From: Ignavibacteria bacterium UBA5771
GTDB taxonomy: Bacteria > Bacteroidota > Ignavibacteria > Kapaibacteriales > UBA2268
DNA length: 8,243 bases
Direction: 5' to 3'
Assembly: GCA_002418685.1 (NCBI GenBank)
Contig: DIEP01000115.1
Coordinates: forward strand, 1 to 8,243
In this document: positions 1 to 7,034 of the stretch, one piece after another
Numbering within the stretch: position 1 is the stretch's first letter
Layout of the letters: each line of letters begins with the position of its first letter
Position numbers and translations under genes: made by a program
Notes under the pieces: model-generated
What the model was told of the DNA's origin: nothing
The model's database searches: none
The model's input: the letters and a program-made list of their open reading frames with translations, nothing else

Positions 1-342
1 AAATTAATTATCCAAGCAATTTTGCGAATTTTATTGAAAAATAGCTGCCAATATTCACCGCTTGATTCGGCGATTTCTGTGGAAATTATCTCAGATGATT
101 ATTTCTATAATATGATTGTGAAAGACCAAGGTGTAGGAATTCCCGAAGATGAACTTTCACGAATATTTGAACCACTTTATAGAGGCACAAATGTGAGGAA
201 TAATACTTTTGGGACGGGGTTGGGACTCGCTATTGTTCAAAAATATGTAGAAATGTTATATGCTGAAATCTATGTTAGTTCCCAACCAGAAGAAGGCACT
301 CGCTTTATTATTTCAATTCCAAAGGACCCGAATATATTTTAA
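1..342 (+). CDS. Sensor histidine kinase, C-terminal ATPase domain (5' end outside window)
   Basis: This is the C-terminal 113 residues of a two-component sensor kinase; the reading frame is open to the left edge, so the sensor and phospho-acceptor (HisKA) regions lie outside the window. What remains is the ATP-binding HATPase_c domain that phosphorylates the kinase's own histidine. All four boxes are visible in order: the N box with KNSCQYSP (Mg-binding Asn at window residue 14), the G1 box DQGVGIP (42-48), the F box IFEPLYRG (55-62) and the G2 box GTGLGLAIV (71-79). The protein ends soon after the usual final strand (GTRFIISIP), so there is no fused receiver domain. A TTG at position 22 is not a credible start because it lies inside the N box. 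The partner response regulator and the signal sensed cannot be read here. It converges on the leftward permease gene. Confidence 0.93.
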   Translation, partial: KLIIQAILRILLKNSCQYSPLDSAISVEIISDDYFYNMIVKDQGVGIPEDELSRIFEPLYRGTNVRNNTFGTGLGLAIVQKYVEMLYAEIYVSSQPEEGTRFIISIPKDPNIF

Positions 343-391
343 GTGTTATTCTACAGGATTATTATTTTTCGCTGCCTATTACAATTCTGCA

Positions 392-411
392 CATAGACGG
401 GGACGTCTTTG
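392..411. other. Near-palindromic hairpin in the convergent gap
   Basis: The arms AGACG (395-399) and CGTCT (404-408) are perfect complements around a GGGA tetraloop (a GNRA type on the plus strand). The stem extends through a T-T mismatch (394/409) to two further pairs (392-393 with 410-411). It sits between the ends of two convergent genes, where a bidirectional terminator or a REP-type repeat would be expected. No T-run follows on either strand, so it is not a textbook intrinsic terminator. Role uncertain. Confidence 0.35.
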
Positions 412-433
412 CCACTACCATTCCTATTTCCCA

Positions 434-1270
434 TTACTCCTTCAATGCACCTGCAAGCAAACCTTTAATGATTTGCTTCTGGAAAATTATGAATAAAATC
501 AATATCGGAAGTGCCGAAAGAGATGCTCCCGCCATCAAATGTCCCCAATCAATTGATTGCTTGCCGAGATAAAATGTCAAGCCTACGGGCAAGGTTCGAT
601 ATTGCTCTTCATTTGTAAATAAAAATGGGAATAAGAACGAATTCCAATTCGTTAAAAAAGTATAGATTGCGAGAACAATCAAAACAGGCTTTGCAGTCGG
701 AAAAATGATTTTGAAAAATATCTGCCAAAACCCCGCACCGTCAATGCGCGCAGAATCTTCCAATTCAATCGGAATTGAGCGCATATATTGCCAAACAAGG
801 AATATCCCAAATGGAGTGACGCACCATGGAACAATCAATGCCCAATATGTATTCAGCCAGCCAATTTCAACAATCAAGCGATATAGAGGTATCATAATCA
901 CGTGAGATGGAATGATTAGCACACCAAGTATAGAACTCATCAGTAGCGTTTTGCCATAAAATTTCCGCCGAGCAAGAGCATACCCCACCATCGTTGAAAA
1001 TAATATATTTGCTGCAGAAGTGCTGACCGAAACAATCAATGAATTTATAAAATATTGCCCAAAATTATCGGACTGAATTGCTTCTGAATAATTTTTTAAT
1101 GTGAATTCCGAAAAAAGCGTTTGGAAAAATGTCGTAAAACGTTCGGGATAGTTTTTTAACGAAAGGAGAAGCATCCAAAACATAGGAAAAATCATTACCA
1201 AAGCAACAATTATCAGGAAAATATTCAAAACGGATGAACTGGCAATCCGTTTAATTGCTTGGCTTTTCAT
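434..1270 (-). CDS. Carbohydrate ABC transporter permease, MalG/AraQ type
   Basis: A 278-residue inner-membrane permease of the binding-protein-dependent sugar importers (MalG, UgpE and AraQ branch). About six hydrophobic segments are visible, near residues 14-36, 74-97, 109-131, 142-161, 187-210 and 246-265. The cytoplasmic EAA loop that docks on the ATPase is present: IELEDSARIDGAG (168-180) followed by a Phe/Ile-rich stretch ending in Pro191. The ending GLLAGALKE matches the usual GLTAGAVKG-like tail of the family. Length is normal for the family. Such a permease normally works with a second MalF-like permease, a solute-binding protein and an ATPase, none of which are in the window. The gene starts inside the end of the DacB gene (20-base overlap) with no evident Shine-Dalgarno sequence, which suggests translational coupling. 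The sugar carried cannot be read from the sequence; glycerol-3-phosphate or oligosaccharides are possible in this family. Confidence 0.9.
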   Translation of the reverse strand: MKSQAIKRIASSSVLNIFLIIVALVMIFPMFWMLLLSLKNYPERFTTFFQTLFSEFTLKNYSEAIQSDNFGQYFINSLIVSVSTSAANILFSTMVGYALARRKFYGKTLLMSSILGVLIIPSHVIMIPLYRLIVEIGWLNTYWALIVPWCVTPFGIFLVWQYMRSIPIELEDSARIDGAGFWQIFFKIIFPTAKPVLIVLAIYTFLTNWNSFLFPFLFTNEEQYRTLPVGLTFYLGKQSIDWGHLMAGASLSALPILILFIIFQKQIIKGLLAGALKE

Positions 1271-2864
1271 TCAGTTTATATTTTGTATGATTTGATAAAA
1301 TCAAACTTAGCTCATTTTCAAGATTTTTATAAAGCCCAACGTTTGGTCCATTAAAGATATATGCAAACAAATATATTTCTCCATCAAGATTATGAATATA
1401 CCCTGCTAGCCCGCTGACATCTCGATGAGTCCCTGTTTTTCCCATTAGATTATTTTCTGCTGTGGTTCCGCGGAGACGTTTTGCAAGCGTCCCGTCCACT
1501 CCTGCAATCGATAAACTTGCAACATAAGAGCTGAAGATTTTCGATTGGCTTGCCTTTGCGAGCATATTAACTAATAAATACGCACTAGCTCTATTTCGCC
1601 GTGATAGCCCTGACCCATCATTCAAAATTGGCAATTGCTCGGGCTTTACAATTGATGAGTAAATGCTATCATAAAGTCTTTTCGCCGAAACAACGGTTGC
1701 TGTATCTTTGCAGGCAATTGCACCATTAAATTTAAATAAATTTTCCGCAAGATAATTATCGCTATTTTTGTTCATTTGCTTAATCAATTCATTGAGAGGA
1801 CGGGCGAATTCTGCAATTTTTTTCATATTAGGATAATCTATAACTGCCGATTTTGAAACTTTATCAAATTTGCCTGAAACATTAATTCCATTGCTAATTA
1901 ATCGATTGCGAAACACGCTGGCAAAGCTCATATTTGGAGAAAGAATAAATTCCTGAATTCCCAAATTTTTATTTTTCGGCATTGTGCCCGAAAGATAAAT
2001 AATTTGCGTCCCATCATCTTTCAATTTGGAATGAGCTGAAATCCGATTTCGATAGGTCGAAAGAAGAGCCACGTCCAATGGGATTCTATCTCCATAATTT
2101 TGTTCATAAATTTGGAAATTTGATGAGGATTTCTTGGCTTTCTTTTTGGAACTTTTCTTTTTTGCAGGTGCAGGCGCATAAATTTTCACATTTGAAACAA
2201 CCTGAACATTTCCGGCATTTGGAATTATTTGGATTTTAGGAGATTGAGAAGTAACGCGTGAATTAACAAAAATCGTGAAGCGATTTTGCTCAAGTGATAA
2301 CGCTGAAATTGGAGCAACAGGTTCAACCTCATCATTATCTCCGCTATAAGCGAATCTATTGTTATCACCATTATATAATCTGCCGTCTGCGATAATATCG
2401 CCTGTAATTTTCTTAATCCCGAGGTTCTCGATTTGCTGGACAAGTTCATCTAAATCGGCAAGTTTCATCAGACAATCTCCCCCACCAAGGATATAAAGAT
2501 TACCATTCACTATGCCATCATCAATATTATTATCATCTGTATAAATTTGAGTTCGCAAATTAAATGTATCGCTAACAAGAGAGTAAGTTGCAAACGAAGT
2601 TAGAAGCTTTGTGAGTGAGGCAGGTTTAAGTGGCAAATAGGGATTTTTCTCATAAATAAATTTATGTTCATTCAATGAATAAATTGCAATTGAGAGCTGC
2701 GTAGAGCCAAGATTTTTATTAGATAACACAGAATCAATTGATAAGGCAAGTTCCTTATATGTGGAATCAGGATGAAAGGATAAAGATTGTTCTGTATTTT
2801 TAGAAAAATTGCTTGAATTAAAACAAAATACCAAGCAAAGAATCACAAATCCGAATTTCCTCAT
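1251..2864 (-). CDS. dacB: D-alanyl-D-alanine carboxypeptidase/endopeptidase (PBP4 family)
   Basis: A 537-residue exported serine peptidase of the peptidase S13 family, which trims or cuts peptidoglycan cross-links in the periplasm. The three penicillin-binding motifs are present in order: SLTK (83-86, the nucleophile Ser83), SDN (368-370) and KTGT (476-479). Family hallmarks GDIIADGRLYNG (155-166) and NDGSGLSRRN (415-424) are also visible, as is the large insertion between the first two motifs typical of PBP4. The N terminus MRKFGFVILCLVFCF looks like a signal peptide; there is no good lipobox. I chose the ATG at 2864 over an in-frame TTG at 2894 because a strong Shine-Dalgarno sequence lies just upstream and the signal peptide then begins at residue 1. 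Oddity: a run very rich in Lys and Ser (about 235-248) within the insertion. It lies next to the restriction-modification genes but is functionally unrelated to them; its end overlaps the permease. Confidence 0.93.
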   Translation of the reverse strand: MRKFGFVILCLVFCFNSSNFSKNTEQSLSFHPDSTYKELALSIDSVLSNKNLGSTQLSIAIYSLNEHKFIYEKNPYLPLKPASLTKLLTSFATYSLVSDTFNLRTQIYTDDNNIDDGIVNGNLYILGGGDCLMKLADLDELVQQIENLGIKKITGDIIADGRLYNGDNNRFAYSGDNDEVEPVAPISALSLEQNRFTIFVNSRVTSQSPKIQIIPNAGNVQVVSNVKIYAPAPAKKKSSKKKAKKSSSNFQIYEQNYGDRIPLDVALLSTYRNRISAHSKLKDDGTQIIYLSGTMPKNKNLGIQEFILSPNMSFASVFRNRLISNGINVSGKFDKVSKSAVIDYPNMKKIAEFARPLNELIKQMNKNSDNYLAENLFKFNGAIACKDTATVVSAKRLYDSIYSSIVKPEQLPILNDGSGLSRRNRASAYLLVNMLAKASQSKIFSSYVASLSIAGVDGTLAKRLRGTTAENNLMGKTGTHRDVSGLAGYIHNLDGEIYLFAYIFNGPNVGLYKNLENELSLILSNHTKYKLNEKPSN

Positions 2865-2873
2865 TGAAAAATG

Positions 2874-2880
2874 CTCCCCC
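2874..2880 (-). promoter_or_regulatory. Ribosome binding site of dacB
   Basis: On the minus strand GGGGGAG lies nine bases before the ATG at 2864. It fixes this ATG as the start and rules against the longer TTG-initiated frame, which would run through it. Confidence 0.7.
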
Positions 2881-2921
2881 TGCAAAATTAACAAAGTTCT
2901 AAAATAGCAAATTCTGAAATT

Positions 2922-3614
2922 TTAGCAGGTATTTTTCCGCATTATAAATAAATACTTGAAACCTCTGAGATAAAAATTGTACTTTCTTGCTCTATCGTGC
3001 CAAATATTAGTGTTTGAAGTTTGGTTATGTCTTGTTACGCAGATAATATCAAGTGTTTCAAAATATTTTTCCAATCTTTGATATAAAAGAAAGCCCGTTG
3101 GTGTAAATTTCTTTTTAATCCATTGATCGCCAATAAGCCATGCCATAACTTTATTCGGTTTAAGAATTCTATATATCTCTTTTGCTACTTTTTCTAATTC
3201 ATCAAAGAACATAGGATTTTCACAGGAAATTTTTCCTATACAATTATTATCATCAGAGTATCTAATATTATCCGAATAAGGTGAGTCAATAAATACGAAG
3301 TCTGCAGTATTATCTTGCAGAGGTAACATTCTAGCATCATTTTTTATTATATCAGCACGAAGAATATTTAAATCATAACCTATTACTTTTCTATTAAGTT
3401 CTTTAGCAACATCGATAGTTGTTCCGCTTCCACACATAGGGTCAACGACCAAATCATTTTCTTTAGTATAGCGTTGAAGAAGATTCCAAATAATGAATGC
3501 AGGTGTAACACCGTTATATTTATTATCACCATGAGGTTTATCACCATAATTTTGTGTTGGAAAATCCCATAGAGTAGTTGATTCAAGTATTAATTCTTTT
3601 TTGGAATTTTGCAT
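2922..3614 (-). CDS. DNA methyltransferase of the restriction-modification cassette (short, DSPY type)
   Basis: A 230-residue S-adenosylmethionine-dependent DNA amino-methyltransferase (N6-adenine or N4-cytosine). The AdoMet-binding motif I is DPMCGSGTT (58-66), followed by the motif II region IGYDLN (78-83), and the catalytic motif IV is DSPY (110-113), a variant of the usual DPPY or SPPY. The N terminus WDFPTQNYG...TPAFIIWNLL (16-45) looks like motif X. The order X-I-IV with only about 45 residues between I and IV resembles the gamma arrangement. The remainder (about 114-230) must hold the later catalytic motifs and whatever reads the DNA; that is small for a separate target-recognition domain. 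It starts 13 bases after the nuclease gene ends, with no visible Shine-Dalgarno sequence, and is probably the third gene of one operon. The likely role is protecting host DNA from the neighbouring nuclease. The methylated base and the site are unknown. Confidence 0.87.
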   Translation of the reverse strand: MQNSKKELILESTTLWDFPTQNYGDKPHGDNKYNGVTPAFIIWNLLQRYTKENDLVVDPMCGSGTTIDVAKELNRKVIGYDLNILRADIIKNDARMLPLQDNTADFVFIDSPYSDNIRYSDDNNCIGKISCENPMFFDELEKVAKEIYRILKPNKVMAWLIGDQWIKKKFTPTGFLLYQRLEKYFETLDIICVTRHNQTSNTNIWHDRARKYNFYLRGFKYLFIMRKNTC

Positions 3615-3627
3615 AAAAAAATATAAT

Positions 3628-4296
3628 TTATTTTATAAGTTTTTTAAAATCGTCTATAAATTTATCAAACATTTTTACTTTTGAACTTTCATCAATATTT
3701 TTTTCACTTAGAACATAAGTACCATCTAAATCAGTTTCAACAATTGCTCTACCTTTTTTTGTTGGATTTTTAAAGGTTAATGTGCCATCTTCATCAGGTG
3801 TGATAAAGTAAACTTTGATATGTTGAGTGACTTTATCTGAGGCAAGTTTTATCTTCCAATACCCTGTTTGTGCAATACGTTCTCTTAATGTAACTTTGCA
3901 CGAAAGAACTGCAACTACTTTGGATGTTTCTGGATGATAAATAATGATATCCACATCAGGTAAATGAGAACCAAATTCTCCATAATCAATTAATAGGTTT
4001 CTTTTAACTAAGCCTAATTCCTTGGAAAGTTTTTCCCCATTCGTTCTCTCAAGAGAATTGCCATTAATTACTTTAAGACCAAGACTTTTTACCTCATCGA
4101 CAATAATATATTCAATTAGTTTCTCAAGATTCTTACCTTTAAATGCTCGCCAAGATTGTTCGTGGTCTGTACCTATAAAATCTTTTTGATGCTTAGCTTT
4201 TGCCTCTTGAAGAAGATTAGAAATGTGCCTATATGCCTCCTTACCATATTGTTCTTTTTTCTTATCATACAGCATGATGAGATCAGAAATTGTCAT
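3628..4296 (-). CDS. Type II restriction endonuclease, probably BsaWI-like
   Basis: A 222-residue protein that I read as the nuclease of the cassette. Its centre has the pattern of a PD-(D/E)XK active site: LPDVDIIIY (112-120) supplies Pro-Asp (Asp114) and AVLSCK (129-134) supplies Lys134, with Ser132 where an acidic residue is usual. The segment after it, VTLRERIAQTGYWK (135-148), is what I associate from memory with BsaWI-family enzymes, whose founder cuts WCCGGW; this family call is moderate and the site should not be assumed. The N-terminal third (about 1-75) is helical and charged, with GKNLEKLIEYIIVDEV (54-69) as a likely helix carrying conserved Glu. No membrane segment or signal is present. 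The ATG overlaps the stop of the upstream methyltransferase as ATGA, so its translation is probably coupled to that of the protective enzyme. The flanking methyltransferases strongly support the role. Confidence 0.8.
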   Translation of the reverse strand: MTISDLIMLYDKKKEQYGKEAYRHISNLLQEAKAKHQKDFIGTDHEQSWRAFKGKNLEKLIEYIIVDEVKSLGLKVINGNSLERTNGEKLSKELGLVKRNLLIDYGEFGSHLPDVDIIIYHPETSKVVAVLSCKVTLRERIAQTGYWKIKLASDKVTQHIKVYFITPDEDGTLTFKNPTKKGRAIVETDLDGTYVLSEKNIDESSKVKMFDKFIDDFKKLIK

Positions 4297-5591
4297 AATT
4301 TTTCCATTATTAATATATATTCTGTTGGATATGCAAATTTAAGACTACTATTCGTTGATTTAACAAATTGGCCTGTTGAAATATCTCTAGTTGAAGGTAA
4401 CATTTTGGATGGAATTTTGCGATGAATAACATTATAAGTTTTGAAACCTATATTTTCAAATTGTTCTTGGAAGACCTCTGCATTCAAAATATCAACACCT
4501 TTGAACTGTGTATTTCCAATAACAATGCATGCTTTACCACCTATTTTTAACACTCTTTTCATTTCGATAAATGACTCTAACATATCTGCAAAATAATTTT
4601 TTACTTCGCGTCCTTTCTTATTATTCCCTAGTTTATTAATGATTTCCTCAGCTAGCGAACTTTTTAAATCAATTGATTCCTTTGATTTATATGCACTGCC
4701 AATAAATTTTTTTCTAAATTCTGCTAAATCCCCTAAATAACCAAACCATAAAGAAGGCAATTGATGTAAATCTGCATATTCATATGAGGTCACATAAGGT
4801 GGACTTGTTATTATTAGCGAAGATACCCCATCCTCACATGGTAAATTTCTCGAATCTTCGCAAGAGATTTTTCTATAATCATCAATATTTTCTTTTATTT
4901 GTTTGTCCAAAATCTCATTAAAATCGTTATTTTTTCTCACCATTTTGTTTGCTTGATTTAAAAATAAAAGAAGCGGATTATACATTTTTTTGTTTTTATC
5001 TCTTGTTGGTTTTACACTTTTCTGCATCCAAATTGAGCATGATTTTAAAATTTGTGCAAAAGATACAAGAAAAAAATCACGAATATCCTTGTTTGTGATT
5101 TCCAAAATTCTAGTGAAAATAATGGATAATTTTTGTTTTTGCTCAGGAAGAAACCAATAATCTATTCTTTCATTTTGTGGTAATAAATTTGCAGATTGAT
5201 TTGAAAAAAAATTATATTGTCCGTTTAAGCGGTGGAGTAAATCTAATTTAATTTTGTTGAATTCTTCTATTAATGCGAATGGTTCTATCGGAGTAGTTTT
5301 TACTTTTGCAAGTAGGTAAGCAATATCATTAATATCAGTTCCTATTCCAATTCTTTTGTTTACAATTGATTCAACTATAGTCGTTCCACTGCCCATAAAT
5401 GGGTCGATTATTATATCATCCTCAAAGCTTAATTCATTTATTAAACGAGAAACTAATTGCGGTATAAACTTAGCTGGATAAGTATAATACCCATGTGTAA
5501 TATAAGTTGTATCCTTAATGGTTTTATCAGCAAATGACCAAGTTTCATCTATAGCAACACTGCTTAAACAATCTTTGTTGAGGGATGACAT
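4293..5591 (-). CDS. DNA methyltransferase, TSPPY type (probably N4-cytosine)
   Basis: A 432-residue DNA methyltransferase, first gene of the restriction-modification cassette. Motif X is probably HGYYTYPAKFIPQL (33-46), motif I is DPFMGSGTT (63-71) with the acidic end of the next strand at GTDIND (84-89), and catalytic motif IV is TSPPY (262-266). SPPY is the version usual in N4-cytosine methyltransferases such as M.PvuII and M.BamHI, although it does not settle the base. About 190 residues separate motifs I and IV, an alpha-like arrangement in which this stretch would read the DNA target. Later motifs are at LKIGGKACIVIGNT (348-361), and the C terminus has the conserved-looking KIPSKMLPSTRD (392-403). 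I chose ATG 5591 over an in-frame TTG at 5600. The stop overlaps the nuclease start by four bases. Being encoded before the nuclease lets modification precede cutting. Confidence 0.92.
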   Translation of the reverse strand: MSSLNKDCLSSVAIDETWSFADKTIKDTTYITHGYYTYPAKFIPQLVSRLINELSFEDDIIIDPFMGSGTTIVESIVNKRIGIGTDINDIAYLLAKVKTTPIEPFALIEEFNKIKLDLLHRLNGQYNFFSNQSANLLPQNERIDYWFLPEQKQKLSIIFTRILEITNKDIRDFFLVSFAQILKSCSIWMQKSVKPTRDKNKKMYNPLLLFLNQANKMVRKNNDFNEILDKQIKENIDDYRKISCEDSRNLPCEDGVSSLIITSPPYVTSYEYADLHQLPSLWFGYLGDLAEFRKKFIGSAYKSKESIDLKSSLAEEIINKLGNNKKGREVKNYFADMLESFIEMKRVLKIGGKACIVIGNTQFKGVDILNAEVFQEQFENIGFKTYNVIHRKIPSKMLPSTRDISTGQFVKSTNSSLKFAYPTEYILIMEKL

Positions 5592-5740
5592 TTCTTTCAA
5601 TTTTCCAAATTTTTTGTAATAAATTTCTATCTATATTTATATTTCCAAATTATTGCACTTCGTCATCATATCTTCTCAAAATTAAGAAAATATTACACAT
5701 TTAATGCTTAACCACTTTCCCACCATTTTATTCACTAATT
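5592..5740 (-). promoter_or_regulatory. Gap ahead of the restriction-modification operon, probable promoter region
   Basis: This 149-base AT-rich gap between serS and the first methyltransferase is the longest in the leftward gene series, so the cassette probably has its own promoter here. On the minus strand TATGAT (around 5665-5670) could be a -10 element, but no convincing -35 box stands at the right distance. I see no intrinsic terminator for serS, no C-protein gene and no clear operator repeat. Confidence 0.3.
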
Positions 5741-7018
5741 CTATAATTCCTGCTTCTCGATTTTATCGAAACCGCATAAATCACGCAACACTTCGGGTAT
5801 TAATATGCTCCCATCTTCTTGAATATTATTTTCAATAATTGAGACGTATAGTCGAGAGGTCGCAACTCCACTACCGTTCAATGTATGCACAAACTCGGGC
5901 TTCGCATTGGGAGAGCGTTTGAATTTTATATTTGCTCGTCGTGCCTGGAAATCCTCGAAATTGGAACAACTTGATACTTCCAACCACTTTTGCTCGCCCG
6001 CCGCCCAAATTTCCAAATCATAAGTCATTGCACTTGAAAATGATGTGTCTCCCGAACTCAATAGCACTACCCTGTAAGGTATTTCCAATGCCCGCAGAAT
6101 ATCCTCCGCTTCGCTCGTAAGCACTTCCAATTGTGCGTAAGAATTCTCGGGTAAAGAGAAATTCACCATTTCCACTTTATTGAATTGATGAACACGCAAA
6201 AAGCCATGGACCTCTTTGCCGTAGCTTCCCGATTCACGTCTAAAGCAAGGCGAAAATCCGCAGATTTTCTTCGGCAATTCTTCAATTTTCAAAATATCAT
6301 CTCTATAAAAATTTGTCAGCGGCACTTCAGCGGTAGGAATCAAATACAAATCATCATTTTGGGAATAATACATATCCTCAGCCATCTTGGGCAATTGACC
6401 CGTTCCGAACATACTTGCCTGATTTACCAAAAATGGAGGCCAAATCTCGGTATATCCATGCTTGGAGGTATGAAAATCAATCATAAATTGATGCAAAGCA
6501 CGTTCCAATTTTGCCCCTTTTCCAATATAAAAAGCAAATCCCGAACCTGAGACTTTCGCTCCACGCTCGAAATCAATTATTCCAAGGTCAGTTGCAATTT
6601 CAATATGATTTTTTTTTAGTTTCTGTTCGGAAATCTCTCCCCAATATCGAATAATTTTATTATCACTTTCGTCCTTGCCAATCGGCACTTTGGGCGAAAG
6701 CATATTTGGAATGCTGTAAACAATTTGATTTATTTGCTCTTCTAAATTCCTCAATTGCTCATCGTATTCCTTAATTTTATCAGAAACAATCTTCATTCTT
6801 GAGATAATATCGTCAGCAGATTTGCCTTGCTTTTTTAATTCTGCGACCTGCCGTGAAACTTGATTTCTTTCGGTTTTTAATTTGTCTGATTCTTGAATTA
6901 ATGCTCTGCGTTTTTCTTCAATATCCAAAAAACCTTGAAGATTTATTTTTTCATTCTTTTTTTTAATATTTTCGACAACTGCATCAAAATTTTCACGTAT
7001 AAATTTTAATTCTAACAT
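5741..7018 (-). CDS. serS: Seryl-tRNA synthetase
   Basis: A 425-residue class II aminoacyl-tRNA synthetase that charges tRNA-Ser (and tRNA-Sec where present) in the cytoplasm; the length matches bacterial SerRS. The N-terminal part (about 1-100) begins MLELKFIRENFDAV and continues as a long charged antiparallel coiled coil, the arm that grips the tRNA long variable loop. The catalytic domain shows the serine-binding TAEVP (229-233), motif 2 FRRESGSYGKEVHGFLRVHQ (259-278), SSCSNFEDFQARR (349-361) and motif 3 LNGSGVATSRL (380-390). The start is ATG 7018, set by a strong ribosome binding site; the frame is open a further 39 codons upstream to 7135, but those residues overlap acpS in another frame and have no family counterpart. 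It lies 16 bases after acpS and is likely cotranscribed with it. Nothing suggests loss of activity. Confidence 0.98.
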   Translation of the reverse strand: MLELKFIRENFDAVVENIKKKNEKINLQGFLDIEEKRRALIQESDKLKTERNQVSRQVAELKKQGKSADDIISRMKIVSDKIKEYDEQLRNLEEQINQIVYSIPNMLSPKVPIGKDESDNKIIRYWGEISEQKLKKNHIEIATDLGIIDFERGAKVSGSGFAFYIGKGAKLERALHQFMIDFHTSKHGYTEIWPPFLVNQASMFGTGQLPKMAEDMYYSQNDDLYLIPTAEVPLTNFYRDDILKIEELPKKICGFSPCFRRESGSYGKEVHGFLRVHQFNKVEMVNFSLPENSYAQLEVLTSEAEDILRALEIPYRVVLLSSGDTSFSSAMTYDLEIWAAGEQKWLEVSSCSNFEDFQARRANIKFKRSPNAKPEFVHTLNGSGVATSRLYVSIIENNIQEDGSILIPEVLRDLCGFDKIEKQEL

Positions 7019-7024
7019 AAAATT

Positions 7025-7029
7025 TCCTT
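7025..7029 (-). promoter_or_regulatory. Ribosome binding site of serS
   Basis: On the minus strand AAGGA lies about six bases before the ATG at 7018, in the 16-base gap after acpS. It identifies that ATG as the start and excludes the longer frame reaching back into acpS. Confidence 0.75.
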
Positions 7030-7034
7030 TTATT

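Noticed and set aside
2883..2911. A Bacteroidota-like promoter (TTTG, 17 bases, TAATTTTG) on the minus strand upstream of dacB.
   Set aside because: The transcript would start within or right at the ribosome binding site, the spacing is short, and TAnnTTTG arises easily in this base composition.
2909..2922. AAATT/AATTT arms around CTGA at the end of the short methyltransferase gene, as a terminator.
   Set aside because: The stem is five A-T pairs without a T-run and would not be stable.
4156..4425. Open frames on the plus strand opposite the nuclease and methyltransferase, and similar ones opposite serS (5932-6120, 6185-6550) and acpS/PLP-protein genes.
   Set aside because: They are antisense to clearly conserved proteins, show no family motifs and have composition expected of shadow frames.
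2883..5685. The 9-mer CAAAATTAA occurs at both edges of the restriction-modification cassette (2883-2891 and 5677-5685), like a target duplication.
   Set aside because: It also occurs in the gap between the PLP-protein gene and acpS (from about 7439) and is pure low-complexity AT sequence, so chance explains it.
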